64,000 nucleotides of DNA. Source: Brachymonas sp049977365 (GTDB taxonomy: Bacteria > Pseudomonadota > Gammaproteobacteria > Burkholderiales > Burkholderiaceae_C). The position numbers were made by a program, and so were the translations under genes. The notes below the pieces were generated by a model. The model saw only the letters and a list, made by a program, of their open reading frames with translations. It was not told the DNA's origin and made no database searches. Below, piece by piece: positions 64,000 through 64,000 of this stretch. Position 1 is the first letter of the stretch. Each line of letters starts with the position of its first letter. The DNA lies in NCBI RefSeq assembly GCF_049977365.1, contig NZ_JBNGEN010000008.1, forward strand, positions 42,000 through 105,999, given 5' to 3'.

Positions 64000-64000
64000 C

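Overview
This window looks like the chromosome of a GC-rich betaproteobacterium of the order Burkholderiales. The def-fmt-azlC-azlD block, the lysM-dprA pair, the hpf-ptsN-hprK order, the EIIA(Man)-ptsH-ptsI operon, the fba-purC pair and the complete atp operon are most like Alcaligenaceae-type genomes. I do not assign a genus. Most of the window is ordinary housekeeping chromosome, with a defence locus at each end.

Left end (1-2246, minus strand): a type I-F CRISPR-Cas operon enters from outside the window. cas1 is complete and overlaps the cas2-3 fusion gene by 4 nt; the fusion gene is cut by the window edge after its Cas2 part and HD nuclease. cas1 starts only 46 nt after purC. No CRISPR array is inside the window.

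2293-25594: metabolic and housekeeping genes. They include purC, fba, a membrane desaturase, an old yellow enzyme, pgk, a universal stress protein, a branched-chain amino acid binding lipoprotein, azlCD, fmt, def, a LysM protein, dprA, the regulatory PTS genes hprK and ptsN, hpf, aroC, an unrecognised HELGH protein, alkB, corA, a MerR regulator and a TerC protein.

25960-33114: the whole F1Fo ATP synthase operon, atpIBEFHAGDC, on the minus strand. 33398-35547: the lipoate pathway (a DUF493 protein, lipB, lipA). 35557-37770: yeiH and a divergent lysR with a 10+10 bp palindrome between them. 37742-40527: the PTS genes EIIA(Man), ptsH and ptsI. With hprK and ptsN in the same window, and no sugar permease, this suggests a regulatory phosphorelay. 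40863-44085: a TlpA-like protein, then feoA, feoB and a Cys-rich protein behind a likely Fur box. 44132-46261: lemA with two TPM-domain genes. 46370-58242: a DUF protein, a dihaem cytochrome c, tRNA-Arg(CCG), an iron-dependent alcohol dehydrogenase, a DUF898 plus M48 peptidase pair, uvrA, a formate/nitrite transporter with a very structured leader, and a PP2C-kinase fusion.

Right end (58243-64000): GC content falls and a complete type II CBASS anti-phage operon lies on the minus strand: an HNH-SAVED effector (Cap5), a CD-NTase, an E2-E1 fusion (Cap2) and a JAMM protease (Cap3). The effector has about 140 extra N-terminal residues. A small unrecognised reading frame lies just upstream, and an AT-rich stretch full of inverted repeats lies just downstream. 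Expected logic: phage infection activates the CD-NTase, the cyclic nucleotide binds SAVED, the HNH domain degrades DNA, Cap2 attaches the CD-NTase C-terminus to partners, and Cap3 removes it.
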